DNA of 33,561 nucleotides from Ignavibacteriales bacterium (GTDB taxonomy: Bacteria > Bacteroidota > Ignavibacteria > Ignavibacteriales > Ignavibacteriaceae): contig JAGUYG010000101.1 in NCBI GenBank assembly GCA_020061465.1, forward strand, positions 1 through 33,561, written 5' to 3'. Every line of letters begins with the position of its first letter. The first letter of the stretch is position 1. Positions 15,467-24,129 of this stretch are shown here, piece by piece. The notes under the pieces are model-generated. The model was not told where the DNA came from. It searched no databases and was given only the letters and a program-made list of their open reading frames with translations. The position numbers and the translations under genes were made by a program.

Positions 15467-15759
15467 AACGCCTCCTGATTTATTATTTATTATTGACGAT
15501 TTGAGCCTTGCGATTTTAAATGGGGGCTGCATATTTAAGTTGTGTTTCATATGAACAAACCTAAATAGCAAACGGCAGATAAATTATGTTAACCTGTATG
15601 CTTTGTCAATAATTTTCTGTTATTAAATACAACCATTTGCTAGAAGTGTTGCTGCTGTCACTAAATATTATTGTATTCCTTCTCCATAATTGCACTGGCA
15701 CTTGCACTTTTCTTCAATTTGATATGAAACTCTTTTTTACTTAAGTTTGCTGCGTGAAA
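15467..15759. other. divergent promoter region between the NIPSNAP-like gene and the his leader
   Basis: About 290 bases without a gene. It must contain promoters for both directions. TTGATA at about 15719 followed by a T-rich spacer is a possible -35 for the his operon, but no element is clear enough to call. Confidence 0.35.
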
Positions 15760-15828
15760 ATGAAAAGGCAAATACTAAATATCGAAATACATCATCATCA
15801 CTTATCGGATTTTTATGCCGGCAGGTGA
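15760..15828 (+). CDS. hisL: histidine operon leader peptide
   Basis: A 22-codon frame, too short for ordinary gene calls, with ATG at 15760-15762 (an in-frame GTG lies six bases upstream) and TGA at 15826-15828. Codons 11-14 (15790-15801) are CAT CAT CAT CAC, four histidines in a row; the flanking residues are LNIEI and LSDFYAGR. It ends 70 bases before hisG and is followed by a terminator hairpin, which is the classical arrangement of an attenuation leader. A ribosome stalled on the His codons when charged tRNA-His is scarce would keep the operon on. Confidence 0.88.
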   Translation: MKRQILNIEIHHHHLSDFYAGR

Positions 15829-15880
15829 TGAACTATAATTAATTTTAACCATGCACCCCCGGCAAATGTCGGGGTTTTTT
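15795..15880 (+). promoter_or_regulatory. his operon attenuator (alternative RNA stems)
   Basis: Three competing pairings are visible. Stem 1:2 is TCATCAC (15795-15801, inside the His codons) with GTGATGA (15825-15831). The antiterminator 2:3 is TGCCGG (15816-15821) with CCGGCA (15859-15864), extended by GGTG (15824-15827) with CACC (15854-15857). The terminator 3:4 is CCCCGGC (15857-15863) with GTCGGGG (15868-15874), loop AAAT, followed by TTTTTT. Segment CCGGC is shared, so antiterminator and terminator cannot coexist. Stalling at the His codons would block 1:2 and favour 2:3. Confidence 0.85.
15857..15880 (+). terminator. rho-independent terminator of the his attenuator
   Basis: A 7-bp stem (one G-U pair) with a four-base loop and six T residues directly after. 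It lies between the leader stop and the hisG ribosome-binding site AAAGGAG. Confidence 0.85.
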
Positions 15881-15898
15881 GTTTTAAAGGAGAATTAA

Positions 15899-16765
15899 AT
15901 GAATGGTAATTTAAAGCTGGCAATACAAAAAAAAGGAAGGCTGACAGATAAATCGGTTGAGCTGTTAAAACTTTGCGGACTTGATTTCGAAAATTATTCC
16001 GAGAGACTTTTTGTAACAGCACGCAACTTCCCGCTCGATATACTTTTTCTGCGGGATGACGATATACCCGAATATGTTCAGGACGGTGTTGCCGATGTCG
16101 GAATAGTCGGCGAAAATGTTATTTATGAAAAACAAACTGATACACCGGTTCTAGAAAAATTAGGTTTCGGCAGATGCAGCCTGTTGATTGCACATCCCGA
16201 AGGCAAAGAATTAAAAACGCTTTCAGACATTAACGGTAAAACAATAGCCACTACCTACCCTGTTATTCTAAATGATTTCCTTGTGAAGAATAATATTAAT
16301 GCAAAGGTTATTGAGCTGAGCGGTTCGGTTGAAATTGCGCCGTCATTAGGTGTAGCAAATTTGATTTGTGATATCGTCTCAACCGGCAATACTTTGATGC
16401 TTAACAAGCTGAAAAAATCTTTTAAAGTGTTTGACTCGCAGGCAGTATTAATTTCCGCTAAAGATGTAAGCGGTAACAAAAAGAAAAATGAAATTTTAGA
16501 TTCATTATTAAAACGAATTCGTTCAGTACTGAATGCGCGAAGATCAAAATATTTGATGATGAATATTCCTAAAGAAGCGCTGCCGAGAATAAGTGAAATT
16601 ATTCCATCTCTTAAAAGTCCGACAGTTCTTCCGCTTGCCGATGAAAACTCGCTTGCGGTTCATGCAGTAATTCCGGCAGATCGATTTTGGGAAATTGTTG
16701 ATGATTTAAAAAGCGCCGGCGCATCCGGTATTCTTCTTTTACCAATAGAAAATATGATATTATGA
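15899..16765 (+). CDS. hisG: ATP phosphoribosyltransferase, long form
   Basis: A 288-residue protein, so the long form with a C-terminal ACT-like regulatory domain; it does not need HisZ. It catalyses the first step of histidine synthesis, joining ATP and PRPP. N-terminal LKLAIQKKGRLTDKSVELLK and DVGIVGENV, and the PRPP-loop-like ICDIVSTGNTL, match HisG. The last 75 residues (MNIPKEALPRISEIIPSLKS onward) are the feedback-binding domain. AAAGGAG lies eight bases before the ATG, just downstream of the attenuator. It ends in an ATGA overlap with hisD. Histidine inhibition of the long form is known for the family. Confidence 0.95.
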   Translation: MNGNLKLAIQKKGRLTDKSVELLKLCGLDFENYSERLFVTARNFPLDILFLRDDDIPEYVQDGVADVGIVGENVIYEKQTDTPVLEKLGFGRCSLLIAHPEGKELKTLSDINGKTIATTYPVILNDFLVKNNINAKVIELSGSVEIAPSLGVANLICDIVSTGNTLMLNKLKKSFKVFDSQAVLISAKDVSGNKKKNEILDSLLKRIRSVLNARRSKYLMMNIPKEALPRISEIIPSLKSPTVLPLADENSLAVHAVIPADRFWEIVDDLKSAGASGILLLPIENMIL

Positions 16766-18048
16766 AAAAATATTATTACAAGAATTTAAATACCGAAATT
16801 CGAAAAGCGCTGCTGAGAAGACCCTCGATAAACTTTGATGGTATATTTAATGTCGTAAAACCGATTATTAATGATGTAAAACAAAACGGCTTACAAGCGG
16901 CATTAAAATATGCAAAAGAGTTTGACGGCTTTGGCACAACCGAAGTAAAAGTTTCGCCTGCAGAATTTGACGAAGCTGAAGAAAATTTAGATGATGAAAT
17001 AAAACAAGCGCTAAAAACAGCAGCGGCTAATATCGAAAAATTTCACATTGAACAAATTCTCAAAAGTTACTCGGTTGAAACAATGCCCGGAATAATTTGC
17101 TCAAGAGAGTTTAGAGCAATTGAAAATGTTGGACTTTATGTACCTGGCGGCAGTGCGGTGCTGCCCTCAACAATGCTGATGCTTGGCATACCTGCTAAAA
17201 TTGCCGGCTGCAAAAGAGTTGTGGTTTGTTCACCTGCAAAGAATGGAAGAATAAATTATCCGCTGTTGTATGCAGCTAAGCTTTGCGGCATTGATGAGTT
17301 TTATAAGTTGGGAGGTGCACAGGCTATTGCTCTGATGGCTTTAGGTGATGTGACTATTCCAAAGGTTGATAAAATTTTTGGACCCGGTAATCAGTTCGTT
17401 ACTGCAGCAAAAATGCTTATCAGTATTGATCCGGACGGATGTGCAATCGATATGCCTGCCGGTCCGAGTGAATTGTTAATCATTGCAGATGAAACAGCAA
17501 ACCCGGCATTTGTAGCTGCCGATCTTTTATCGCAGGCAGAACATGGCGAAGATTCGCAGGTGGTTTTGGTTTCAACATCTGAAAAATTTATTGAACAGGT
17601 AAACAGTGAGATAGCCGGGCAAATCCAAATGCTGCCGCGAAAAGCTATTGCTGAAAAATCTTTTGGCGGTTCTTTTATTTTGATTACAGAAAATATTGAA
17701 CAGGCAATCGAGTTTAGCAATGAATACGCACCTGAACATTTAATTATTAATCTTGAAAATTCTGAAAGCAATCGTGATAAAATTATTAACGCCGGTTCGG
17801 TGTTCTTTGGACAGTATTCTCCCGAAAGCGTGGGTGACTATGCTTCCGGAACGAATCATTCGCTGCCTACTTCCGGTTATGCGAAATCATTCGGAGGAGT
17901 AACGGTTGAATCATTTATGAAGTCTATTACATTTCAACATTTAACTAAAGAAGGATTGAAGCAAATTTCCTCAGCAGTAGAAACAATAGCTGAAGCGGAA
18001 GGTTTGGAAGCCCACAAGAACGCAGTAACGATTCGATTTAAAGAATAA
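16762..18048 (+). CDS. hisD: histidinol dehydrogenase
   Basis: A 428-residue protein, the usual length. It oxidises histidinol to histidine in two NAD-dependent steps with zinc. Visible family motifs are ENVGLYVPGGSAVLPSTMLM, the FYKLGGAQAIALMA run, KIFGPGNQFVTAAK, DMPAGPSELLI, LLSQAEHGEDSQV, and the late YAPEHLIIN and SGTNHSLPTSG segments that bind substrate and zinc. It overlaps hisG by four bases and is followed after 72 bases by hisC. No unusual change seen. Confidence 0.96.
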   Translation: MKKYYYKNLNTEIRKALLRRPSINFDGIFNVVKPIINDVKQNGLQAALKYAKEFDGFGTTEVKVSPAEFDEAEENLDDEIKQALKTAAANIEKFHIEQILKSYSVETMPGIICSREFRAIENVGLYVPGGSAVLPSTMLMLGIPAKIAGCKRVVVCSPAKNGRINYPLLYAAKLCGIDEFYKLGGAQAIALMALGDVTIPKVDKIFGPGNQFVTAAKMLISIDPDGCAIDMPAGPSELLIIADETANPAFVAADLLSQAEHGEDSQVVLVSTSEKFIEQVNSEIAGQIQMLPRKAIAEKSFGGSFILITENIEQAIEFSNEYAPEHLIINLENSESNRDKIINAGSVFFGQYSPESVGDYASGTNHSLPTSGYAKSFGGVTVESFMKSITFQHLTKEGLKQISSAVETIAEAEGLEAHKNAVTIRFKE

Positions 18049-18120
18049 GTTATTTATAAGCTCTGTGAGTATTGATTATTTTTGATTGATTAACAGTTGG
18101 ATTAATTCAAAAGAAATAAT

Positions 18121-19170
18121 ATGGACATTAAATCTTTAGTACGAAAAAATATACTCGAACTTAAACCGTATACATCAGCACGTGATGAGTACAGGTTAGG
18201 CATTCTTTTGGACGCGAATGAAAATAGTTTTGGTTCAACTTTTACCGCTATTGACGGATTGAGCTTAAACCGTTATCCCGATCCACATCAAAATGATTTG
18301 CGTAAGTTAGTTGGGAAATACTTTTCCATCCCGCCGGAGAATCTATTTTTTGGTGTCGGTTCAGATGAAATAATTGATTTGCTTATAAGAATTTTCTGCG
18401 AACCTCAAAAGGATACTGCTTTGATACCGGAACCCACTTACGGTATGTATAAAGTTTCGTGCGATATAAATAATGTTCATACTATTAATGTTTTATTGAA
18501 TGACAAATTTCAAATAGATTTTGAAGCGATTGAAAAAAATTATGCTGAAAATGTTAAAATGATTTTCCTTTGTTCGCCGAATAATCCCACCGGAAATCTT
18601 TTAATCAAAAATGAGATTCTTACATTATGTAAAAGGTATAATACTATTGTAGTAGTTGATGAAGCTTATATAGATTTTGCGGAAGACGGAACAGTTATTA
18701 ATGAAGTAAAAGATTATCCCAATCTTGTTGTGCTGAGAACATTTTCGAAGGCGTGGGGTTTAGCGGGAATTCGTCTAGGCTTTTGTGCTGCTAATGAAGA
18801 AATAATAAAACTTCTTTTTAAAGTTAAAGCGCCTTATAATATCAATACACTAACAAGATTTGCCCTTGAGCAGGCGATTAAAAATAACGAGATAAAAAAT
18901 ACATTCGTTAAGAAAATCATTAAGGAACGTGACAGACTAAAGCATTTATTAGAAACTCTTCCTGGAGTTATAGAGGTATTCAATTCCGATGCAAATTTTT
19001 TATTATTCCGATGTGCTGATCCTAAGGGAGTACAAAAGAAGCTTGCTTCAGAAAGAATAATTATACGCGATAGAAGCACCCAGCCAAAACTTGAGGGGTG
19101 TCTGAGGATATCTATCGGAACAGAAGCAGAAAATGATGAACTTTGGGATGCGCTTAGAAAAATTCTTTAA
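18121..19170 (+). CDS. hisC: histidinol-phosphate aminotransferase
   Basis: A 349-residue fold-type I PLP enzyme converting imidazole-acetol phosphate and glutamate to histidinol phosphate. It shows LDANENSFGS, RYPDPHQNDL, FGVGSDEIIDLLIR, LCSPNNPTGN, VVVDEAYIDF, and the PLP lysine in RTFSKAWGLAGIRLG, as expected for HisC. The 72-base gap from hisD has no terminator. Downstream comes an inverted-repeat element before hisB, so transcription must pass through that element for the operon to act as one unit. Confidence 0.95.
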   Translation: MDIKSLVRKNILELKPYTSARDEYRLGILLDANENSFGSTFTAIDGLSLNRYPDPHQNDLRKLVGKYFSIPPENLFFGVGSDEIIDLLIRIFCEPQKDTALIPEPTYGMYKVSCDINNVHTINVLLNDKFQIDFEAIEKNYAENVKMIFLCSPNNPTGNLLIKNEILTLCKRYNTIVVVDEAYIDFAEDGTVINEVKDYPNLVVLRTFSKAWGLAGIRLGFCAANEEIIKLLFKVKAPYNINTLTRFALEQAIKNNEIKNTFVKKIIKERDRLKHLLETLPGVIEVFNSDANFLLFRCADPKGVQKKLASERIIIRDRSTQPKLEGCLRISIGTEAENDELWDALRKIL

Positions 19171-19533
19171 GAATTATTCGATAAGAAATCAAACAATACA
19201 ATAGTAAAATTTATTAAATCATGTTACGCAGAAATTATCGTATATGCGATAAACTCAACCCCCCACGGGGATGTCTCAAAAGTCTAATATTGTCATTTCG
19301 ACTCCGAATACTTTTCCAAAGTCCAAAGGATCCTCGGAGAACCTACGGTCGGAGGAGAAATCTTATTTTGAATTAAGAACGCAGAAAGATCATTCGGAAA
19401 AGATTTCTCCTCACTAAGTTCGTCGAAATGACAGGTACGATACAGCTCCTGAGGGGGATTAGTTCGAGCGTTTTGCGTAAGGTGAGTTATTAAATCATTA
19501 TTCACAACTAACACAATCAAAAACTGTTAAGAA
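19171..19533. repeat. 363-base gap in the his operon filled by a nested inverted-repeat element (19291-19433 core)
   Basis: The outer arms are TGTCATTTCGAC (19291-19302) and GTCGAAATGACA (19422-19433), a perfect 12 bp. The inner arms are GAGGAGAAATCTT (19352-19364) and AAGATTTCTCCTC (19400-19412), a perfect 13 bp. Other small palindromes lie between. The layout is that of a dispersed palindromic/MITE-like repeat, as known from Bacteroidota genomes. It also contains CCAAAGGATC, related to the motif inserted in higA/higB. A long foldback RNA here could affect expression of the downstream his genes. Confidence 0.7.
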
Positions 19534-20424
19534 ATGAAAAACATATTCATTGATTCAAAATTTTTCGGTTTGCAATTGCCGCTTTCGCAAGGATTATTAA
19601 GCGGATTAAAAAAACTTTCCGCAATGGAATTTAATATTTATACTCAATTAAATGAGAATCAAAACTCTGAAATAATTAATAAGATTTTACGGTTAGAAAA
19701 TATTCATCTGATAGATGGTAAACCGGACGATGAATTTATTTTAATAGCAGCCGGTAAGACGAATAAAAAAAACTCCATCTCAGTGGTAGAAAAAGGTTCG
19801 GTTAAAACATTTGAAGAAGCGGTTTCGGACATCATTAAAAAGCAAAGGTCTTCTTCTATTACAAGAAAGACGAATGAAACGGATATCAAAATAAAAGTTG
19901 AGTTAGACGGAAGCGGTTATTCAGATATAAAAACCGGAATTGGATTTTTTGATCACATGTTAGAGCAGATAGCAAGACATGCAAACATCAACCTATATCT
20001 TGCTGTAAAAGGAGATTTGCACGTAGACGAGCATCATACCGTTGAAGATACTGGAATTGCCCTGGGTACTGCAATAAATGAAGCCCTGGGAAGCAAAAGA
20101 GGAATAAAAAGATACGGCTTCTTTCTGCCAATGGATGATGCGGCAGCGCAGTGTGCAGTTGATTTGGGCGGAAGAGTATATCTAAACTTCAAATGCAAAT
20201 TTAAAAGGGAATTTGTCGGTGAATTTCCTACTGAACTTACAGAAGAATTTTTTAGAGGAATTGCATCGGGAATGAAAGCTAACATTTACATAAGGGCAAC
20301 GGGAAAAAACGATCATCATAAAATCGAAGCAATATTTAAATCATTTGCTAAATCATTAAATGAAGCTTGCCGGCTTGATGAAAGAAGCACCGGAACGCTT
20401 CCAAGTACAAAGGGGATTATATGA
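19534..20424 (+). CDS. hisB: imidazoleglycerol-phosphate dehydratase with an extra N-terminal domain
   Basis: A 296-residue protein. Residues about 105-296 are a complete dehydratase: GFFDHMLEQIARH, DEHHTVEDTGIALG, the FRGIASGMKANIYI segment, NDHHKIEAIFKSFAKSL, and the C-terminal STGTLPSTKG. The metal-binding His clusters are intact. It converts IGP to imidazole-acetol phosphate. Residues 1-104 are unexplained: KNIFID, then GLLSGLKKLSAMEFNIYTQL, loosely recall the first strand and helix of the HAD phosphatase domain of bifunctional HisB, but there is no DxDxT motif and it is about 60 residues short. It may be a degenerate phosphatase remnant. The stop overlaps hisH by four bases. Confidence 0.93.
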   Translation: MKNIFIDSKFFGLQLPLSQGLLSGLKKLSAMEFNIYTQLNENQNSEIINKILRLENIHLIDGKPDDEFILIAAGKTNKKNSISVVEKGSVKTFEEAVSDIIKKQRSSSITRKTNETDIKIKVELDGSGYSDIKTGIGFFDHMLEQIARHANINLYLAVKGDLHVDEHHTVEDTGIALGTAINEALGSKRGIKRYGFFLPMDDAAAQCAVDLGGRVYLNFKCKFKREFVGEFPTELTEEFFRGIASGMKANIYIRATGKNDHHKIEAIFKSFAKSLNEACRLDERSTGTLPSTKGII

Positions 20425-21005
20425 TTGCCGTTATAAATTACGGTGCCGGAAATGTTGCATCGGTTGCCAACGCACTTGCCGAGTTAAAGCAGGATTACAT
20501 TATAACCGATAACGAGTTTGAAATATGTGATGCTAATAAGGTAATTTTCCCGGGTGTAGGCGAAGCATCTTTTGCGGTTAAGCAATTGCACAAACTAAAT
20601 TTATTTACCGTGCTGCGGATCGTCAAAAAGCCGATGCTCGGTATTTGTCTTGGTCTGCAACTAATGGCAGATTTTTCTGAAGAGGGGAATGTAACTTGCC
20701 TGGGAATTTTCCCCGGCAGATCGATAAAGTTTGATAACAAGCTCGTTAAAGTTCCTCACATGGGATGGAACTCAATGGAAATCGTAAAGGATAGCAAGCT
20801 TTTTAATGGAATAAAAAACGGCGAGCGCTTTTACTTTGCCCACTCCTATTATCTGCCCGAAACTGAATATACCACCGCGCTTTCGAATAATAATGTTAAA
20901 TTTACTGCAGCGATGGAAAAGAATAATTACTACGGCGTTCAGTTTCACCCGGAAAAATCCGGCGATGCCGGTCTTCAATTAATTAAAAATTTTGTGATGC
21001 TATGA
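20421..21005 (+). CDS. hisH: imidazole glycerol phosphate synthase, glutaminase subunit
   Basis: A 194-residue class I glutamine amidotransferase. It has the oxyanion strand VIFPGVGEASFAV, the nucleophile cysteine in MLGICLGLQLM, and the His/Glu of the triad in YGVQFHPEKSG. It supplies ammonia to HisF. Starts at an ATG overlapping the hisB stop and overlaps hisA by four bases, so translational coupling is likely along the whole block. Confidence 0.95.
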   Translation: MIAVINYGAGNVASVANALAELKQDYIITDNEFEICDANKVIFPGVGEASFAVKQLHKLNLFTVLRIVKKPMLGICLGLQLMADFSEEGNVTCLGIFPGRSIKFDNKLVKVPHMGWNSMEIVKDSKLFNGIKNGERFYFAHSYYLPETEYTTALSNNNVKFTAAMEKNNYYGVQFHPEKSGDAGLQLIKNFVML

Positions 21006-21721
21006 TAATAATACCCGCAATAGATATTTACGAGAATAAAGTTGTAAGACTTACAAAGGGAAGTTTCGATACAGTTACTTTTTATAAAAATACTCCGCTT
21101 CAGCGCGCAAAAGAATTTGAGGCTTCGGGCTTTACTCAAATTCATGTAGTAGATTTAACCGGATCCAAGACAGGAAAATTTTCTTCACTCGGAACTCTAA
21201 GCGAAATTAAAAAGGAAACTTCACTTATAGTTCAGTTCGGCGGAGGGATAAGAGATTTTAAAACTGCAAAACAAGTATTCGATGCCGGAGCCGATTTTGC
21301 CATAATCGGTTCGCTTGCAATTAAAAACAGGACTGAATTCGAAGCGGTAATTAATGCAAATACACCGGGAAAAATTATTGTGGCTATTGATGTTCTTAAT
21401 GAAAAAATTCACATAAGCGGATGGACGGAAACCACGGAGATTTCGCTTAAAAGCCATATAGATTACTGCACTTCTAAAGGAATTAAGAAATTTCTTTGCA
21501 CCGATATTTCTAAAGACGGTATGCTTGCCGGAACTAATATCGAACTATATGAAAAGATATTAGATCAATTCCCAGACATACAATTAATTGCTTCGGGAGG
21601 TATAAAAGATATTGATGAAGTAATTGCTTTAAAAAAACTAAATCCCTATGCCGTTGTAATAGGCAAAGCTATTTATGAAGAAAAAATTAATTTGAAGGAG
21701 TTAGCATCACTTGCTGTGTAA
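21002..21721 (+). CDS. hisA: ProFAR isomerase
   Basis: A 239-residue beta/alpha barrel. IIPAIDIYENKVVRLTKG with the catalytic Asp, the phosphate loop VQFGGGIRD, and the second catalytic Asp in LCTDISKDGML (Thr-Asp-x-x-x-Asp-Gly) are typical HisA. It isomerises the aminoaldose ProFAR to PRFAR for HisF. It overlaps both neighbours (hisH by 4 bases, hisF by 11). Confidence 0.95.
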   Translation: MIIIPAIDIYENKVVRLTKGSFDTVTFYKNTPLQRAKEFEASGFTQIHVVDLTGSKTGKFSSLGTLSEIKKETSLIVQFGGGIRDFKTAKQVFDAGADFAIIGSLAIKNRTEFEAVINANTPGKIIVAIDVLNEKIHISGWTETTEISLKSHIDYCTSKGIKKFLCTDISKDGMLAGTNIELYEKILDQFPDIQLIASGGIKDIDEVIALKKLNPYAVVIGKAIYEEKINLKELASLAV

Positions 21722-22466
21722 AAGAATTATTCCCTGTTTAGATGTAAAAGACGGACGGGTTGTAAAAGGAACTAACTTTGTAAATCTTGTTGATGCCGGC
21801 TCACCGATTGAATTAGCAGCGCGCTACTCAAATGAAAGCGCAGATGAGCTTGTCTTTTTAGATATAACCGCTTCAGCAGAAAAGAGAAAAACATTAGTTC
21901 ACCTTGTAGAAGAAGTAGCAAAGGTATTGAGGATTCCCTTTACCGTTGGAGGAGGTATTTCTGAATTAGATGATATTGATGCCCTTCTAAAAGCGGGCGC
22001 CGATAAAGTATCATTAAATTCTGCAATTGTTAAGAATCCTAATTTGATAAGTGAAGCGGCACGGCAATTCGGCAGCCAGGCAATAGTAGCCGCAATTGAT
22101 GTCAAGCATACCGGAAATGAATACAAGGTCTTCATCAAAGGAGGAAGGGAAGAAACAGATTTAATAGGAATTGAATGGTGTAAGCAGGCAGCAGAGCTTG
22201 GTGCCGGAGAGATATTGCTGACATCGATGGATAAGGACGGAACAAAATCAGGTTACGATATAAAATTTTTGAAGGAGCTTACATCGGCTGTTACAATTCC
22301 GGTTATCGCATCGGGTGGTGCAGGGAAAAAAGAAGATTTTTTGGAAGCTTTTAATGAGGCGGACGTTGATGCCTGTCTTGCAGCCAGCTTATTCCATTAT
22401 AATATTTTGCCGATAAAAGAATTGAAAGAATATTTGGATGCCTCAGGTGTTATTGTAAGAATTTAA
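21711..22466 (+). CDS. hisF: imidazole glycerol phosphate synthase, cyclase subunit
   Basis: A 251-residue barrel. LCKRIIPCLDVKDGRVVKGT (catalytic Asp), FTVGGGISELDD, LLTSMDKDGTKSGYD (second Asp) and IPVIASGGAGK match HisF. Start is a TTG at 21711; AAGGAG about ten bases upstream, inside the end of hisA, supports it, since no ATG occurs early. It combines PRFAR and ammonia from HisH into IGP and AICAR. Confidence 0.95.
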   Translation: MLCKRIIPCLDVKDGRVVKGTNFVNLVDAGSPIELAARYSNESADELVFLDITASAEKRKTLVHLVEEVAKVLRIPFTVGGGISELDDIDALLKAGADKVSLNSAIVKNPNLISEAARQFGSQAIVAAIDVKHTGNEYKVFIKGGREETDLIGIEWCKQAAELGAGEILLTSMDKDGTKSGYDIKFLKELTSAVTIPVIASGGAGKKEDFLEAFNEADVDACLAASLFHYNILPIKELKEYLDASGVIVRI

Positions 22467-22534
22467 TATTTCATCAATTATACTTTCGTAAAATCGAACA
22501 TTATATTTTAATCATCTCTTTACTAAGTTTTATT

Positions 22535-23149
22535 ATGATAAACAATTCACTCATTAACATATTGAACTTTAACAAACTCAGCGGATTGATTCCTGCTGTT
22601 GTAGTAGATGCAAATAACGATGCTGTCCTTATGTTAGGTTTTATGAATAAAGAGGCTGTAGTAAAAACCATCGAAACTAAGCTGGTTACATTTTACAGCA
22701 GAAGCAGAAATACACTATGGACTAAAGGCGAAACATCCGGAAATTATTTGCATCTTGTTGATATCAAACCCGACTGCGATAACGATGCGCTGCTTGTATT
22801 TGCCGATCCATTAGGGAATACGTGTCACACGGGTAATTATTCTTGTTTTGGTATATCAAAAAAAACATCGCTGACTTTTTTAACCGATCTTTTTGAATTA
22901 ATTAAAAGCAGAAAAACCGAACTGCCGGAAAAATCTTACACAACAAAATTGTTTAAAGAAGGCAGTAATAGAATAATTCAAAAATTAGGTGAGGAGGCTA
23001 TCGAAACTGTTATAGCCGCAAAGAATAGAAACAAGGATGAAATAATAAATGAAACCTCCGACTTGTTGTATCACTTATTCGTTATGCTCGCCGATCAGGA
23101 AATTGAGTTAGAACAAATCGTAAAAAATTTAGCCGGAAGGGCAAAGTAG
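22535..23149 (+). CDS. hisI: bifunctional phosphoribosyl-AMP cyclohydrolase / phosphoribosyl-ATP pyrophosphatase
   Basis: A 204-residue fusion (HisIE). The N-terminal HisI domain has LMLGFMNKEAV, FYSRSRNTLWTKGETSGN, and the zinc/metal run DCDNDALLV with the CHTG motif. The C-terminal HisE helical domain from about residue 115 shows EEAIETVIAAKN and ETSDLLYHLFVMLAD. It performs steps two and three of the pathway. It is the last gene of the operon, 68 bases after hisF, followed by an unrelated gene without a clear terminator. Confidence 0.95.
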   Translation: MINNSLINILNFNKLSGLIPAVVVDANNDAVLMLGFMNKEAVVKTIETKLVTFYSRSRNTLWTKGETSGNYLHLVDIKPDCDNDALLVFADPLGNTCHTGNYSCFGISKKTSLTFLTDLFELIKSRKTELPEKSYTTKLFKEGSNRIIQKLGEEAIETVIAAKNRNKDEIINETSDLLYHLFVMLADQEIELEQIVKNLAGRAK

Positions 23150-23217
23150 TTTTATCCGTTCAATTAAACCGCAGTTTTTTTTATTTTCGCATCAACATTC
23201 ATTTATCCGGAAGACCA

Positions 23218-24096
23218 ATGACGTTTATCCGCCGTTTAATCATCTTTTTATTATTAATTTCTCAAAGCCTGTTTCCTCAAAACAGTGCTGAGGAAAATCT
23301 TAAGTTCGAATTCCTTCCTGCAGGATTAAACTTTATGCCTTTAAAAGCTAACCATCAAGAAGCAAGGCTCGGAGTGCTTTATTATACTGCAACCTCTAAT
23401 CTGAAAGTTGATATAGGAAATACGATTGACCTTTTTAGTTTCGAATTTGCTGAAGACGATATTCGAATTACATTAGGAATCGATTTTATGGCGTATGCAT
23501 TTTCAACAAGCTTTGAAGGCAGGCGTTTGCAGATAGATGCAATCGATGGCTTCTTCGGAGGCAATCTATCGTTTTCAAAAAGATTTCAAAAAAACAACTT
23601 GTTGGGACGATTCAGAATAATTCATAACAGCGCTCACTTTGTCGACGGTCATTATGATCTTGACCAAAAGAATTGGCTAAACGATACCGAACCAATTCCA
23701 TTCACACGGGATTTTGGAGAGCTGACTATTGCACATGAAATCATTTACACAAGTACGATAATAAAATATTATGGAGGATTATCATACTCATCGTTGGTAC
23801 GACCTTCCGAATTAAAAAGGTTTAATTATCATGCGGGTATTGAAGCTGCATTTGTAAATCTATTTGGAGAAATATTTAATCACAACACAAACATATTTTT
23901 AGCACATCACTTTTTACTCGCCGGAGCAGAAAGGTATACCGGCAGCCAGCAAATACAAGCCGGGATTAAATTCGGTAATTGGCATTCGAAAGGAATTGTA
24001 TTTTATTTATCATATTACACAGGAAGCGATGTGTTCAGTTCTTACTATTACAGGCATATAAAAAAATGGGGAATCGGATTTAACGTTGACTTCTAA
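23218..24096 (+). CDS. predicted outer-membrane beta-barrel protein
   Basis: A 292-residue protein with a signal peptide (residues 1-20, hydrophobic run ending ..SLFPQ). The rest is a series of amphipathic strands such as ARLGVLYYTATSNL, FEGRRLQIDAIDGFFGGN and KGIVFYLSYYTGSD, ending GIGFNVDF, with a terminal aromatic residue as usual for outer-membrane insertion. It resembles DUF1207-like porins, but that assignment is weak. HSAHFVDGHYD near residue 135 is a conserved-looking loop. Substrate unknown. It follows the his operon in the same direction after 68 bases. Confidence 0.72.
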   Translation: MTFIRRLIIFLLLISQSLFPQNSAEENLKFEFLPAGLNFMPLKANHQEARLGVLYYTATSNLKVDIGNTIDLFSFEFAEDDIRITLGIDFMAYAFSTSFEGRRLQIDAIDGFFGGNLSFSKRFQKNNLLGRFRIIHNSAHFVDGHYDLDQKNWLNDTEPIPFTRDFGELTIAHEIIYTSTIIKYYGGLSYSSLVRPSELKRFNYHAGIEAAFVNLFGEIFNHNTNIFLAHHFLLAGAERYTGSQQIQAGIKFGNWHSKGIVFYLSYYTGSDVFSSYYYRHIKKWGIGFNVDF

Positions 24097-24129
24097 CAGT
24101 TATAAAAATTTCAAGGAAAGGGATTTTTT

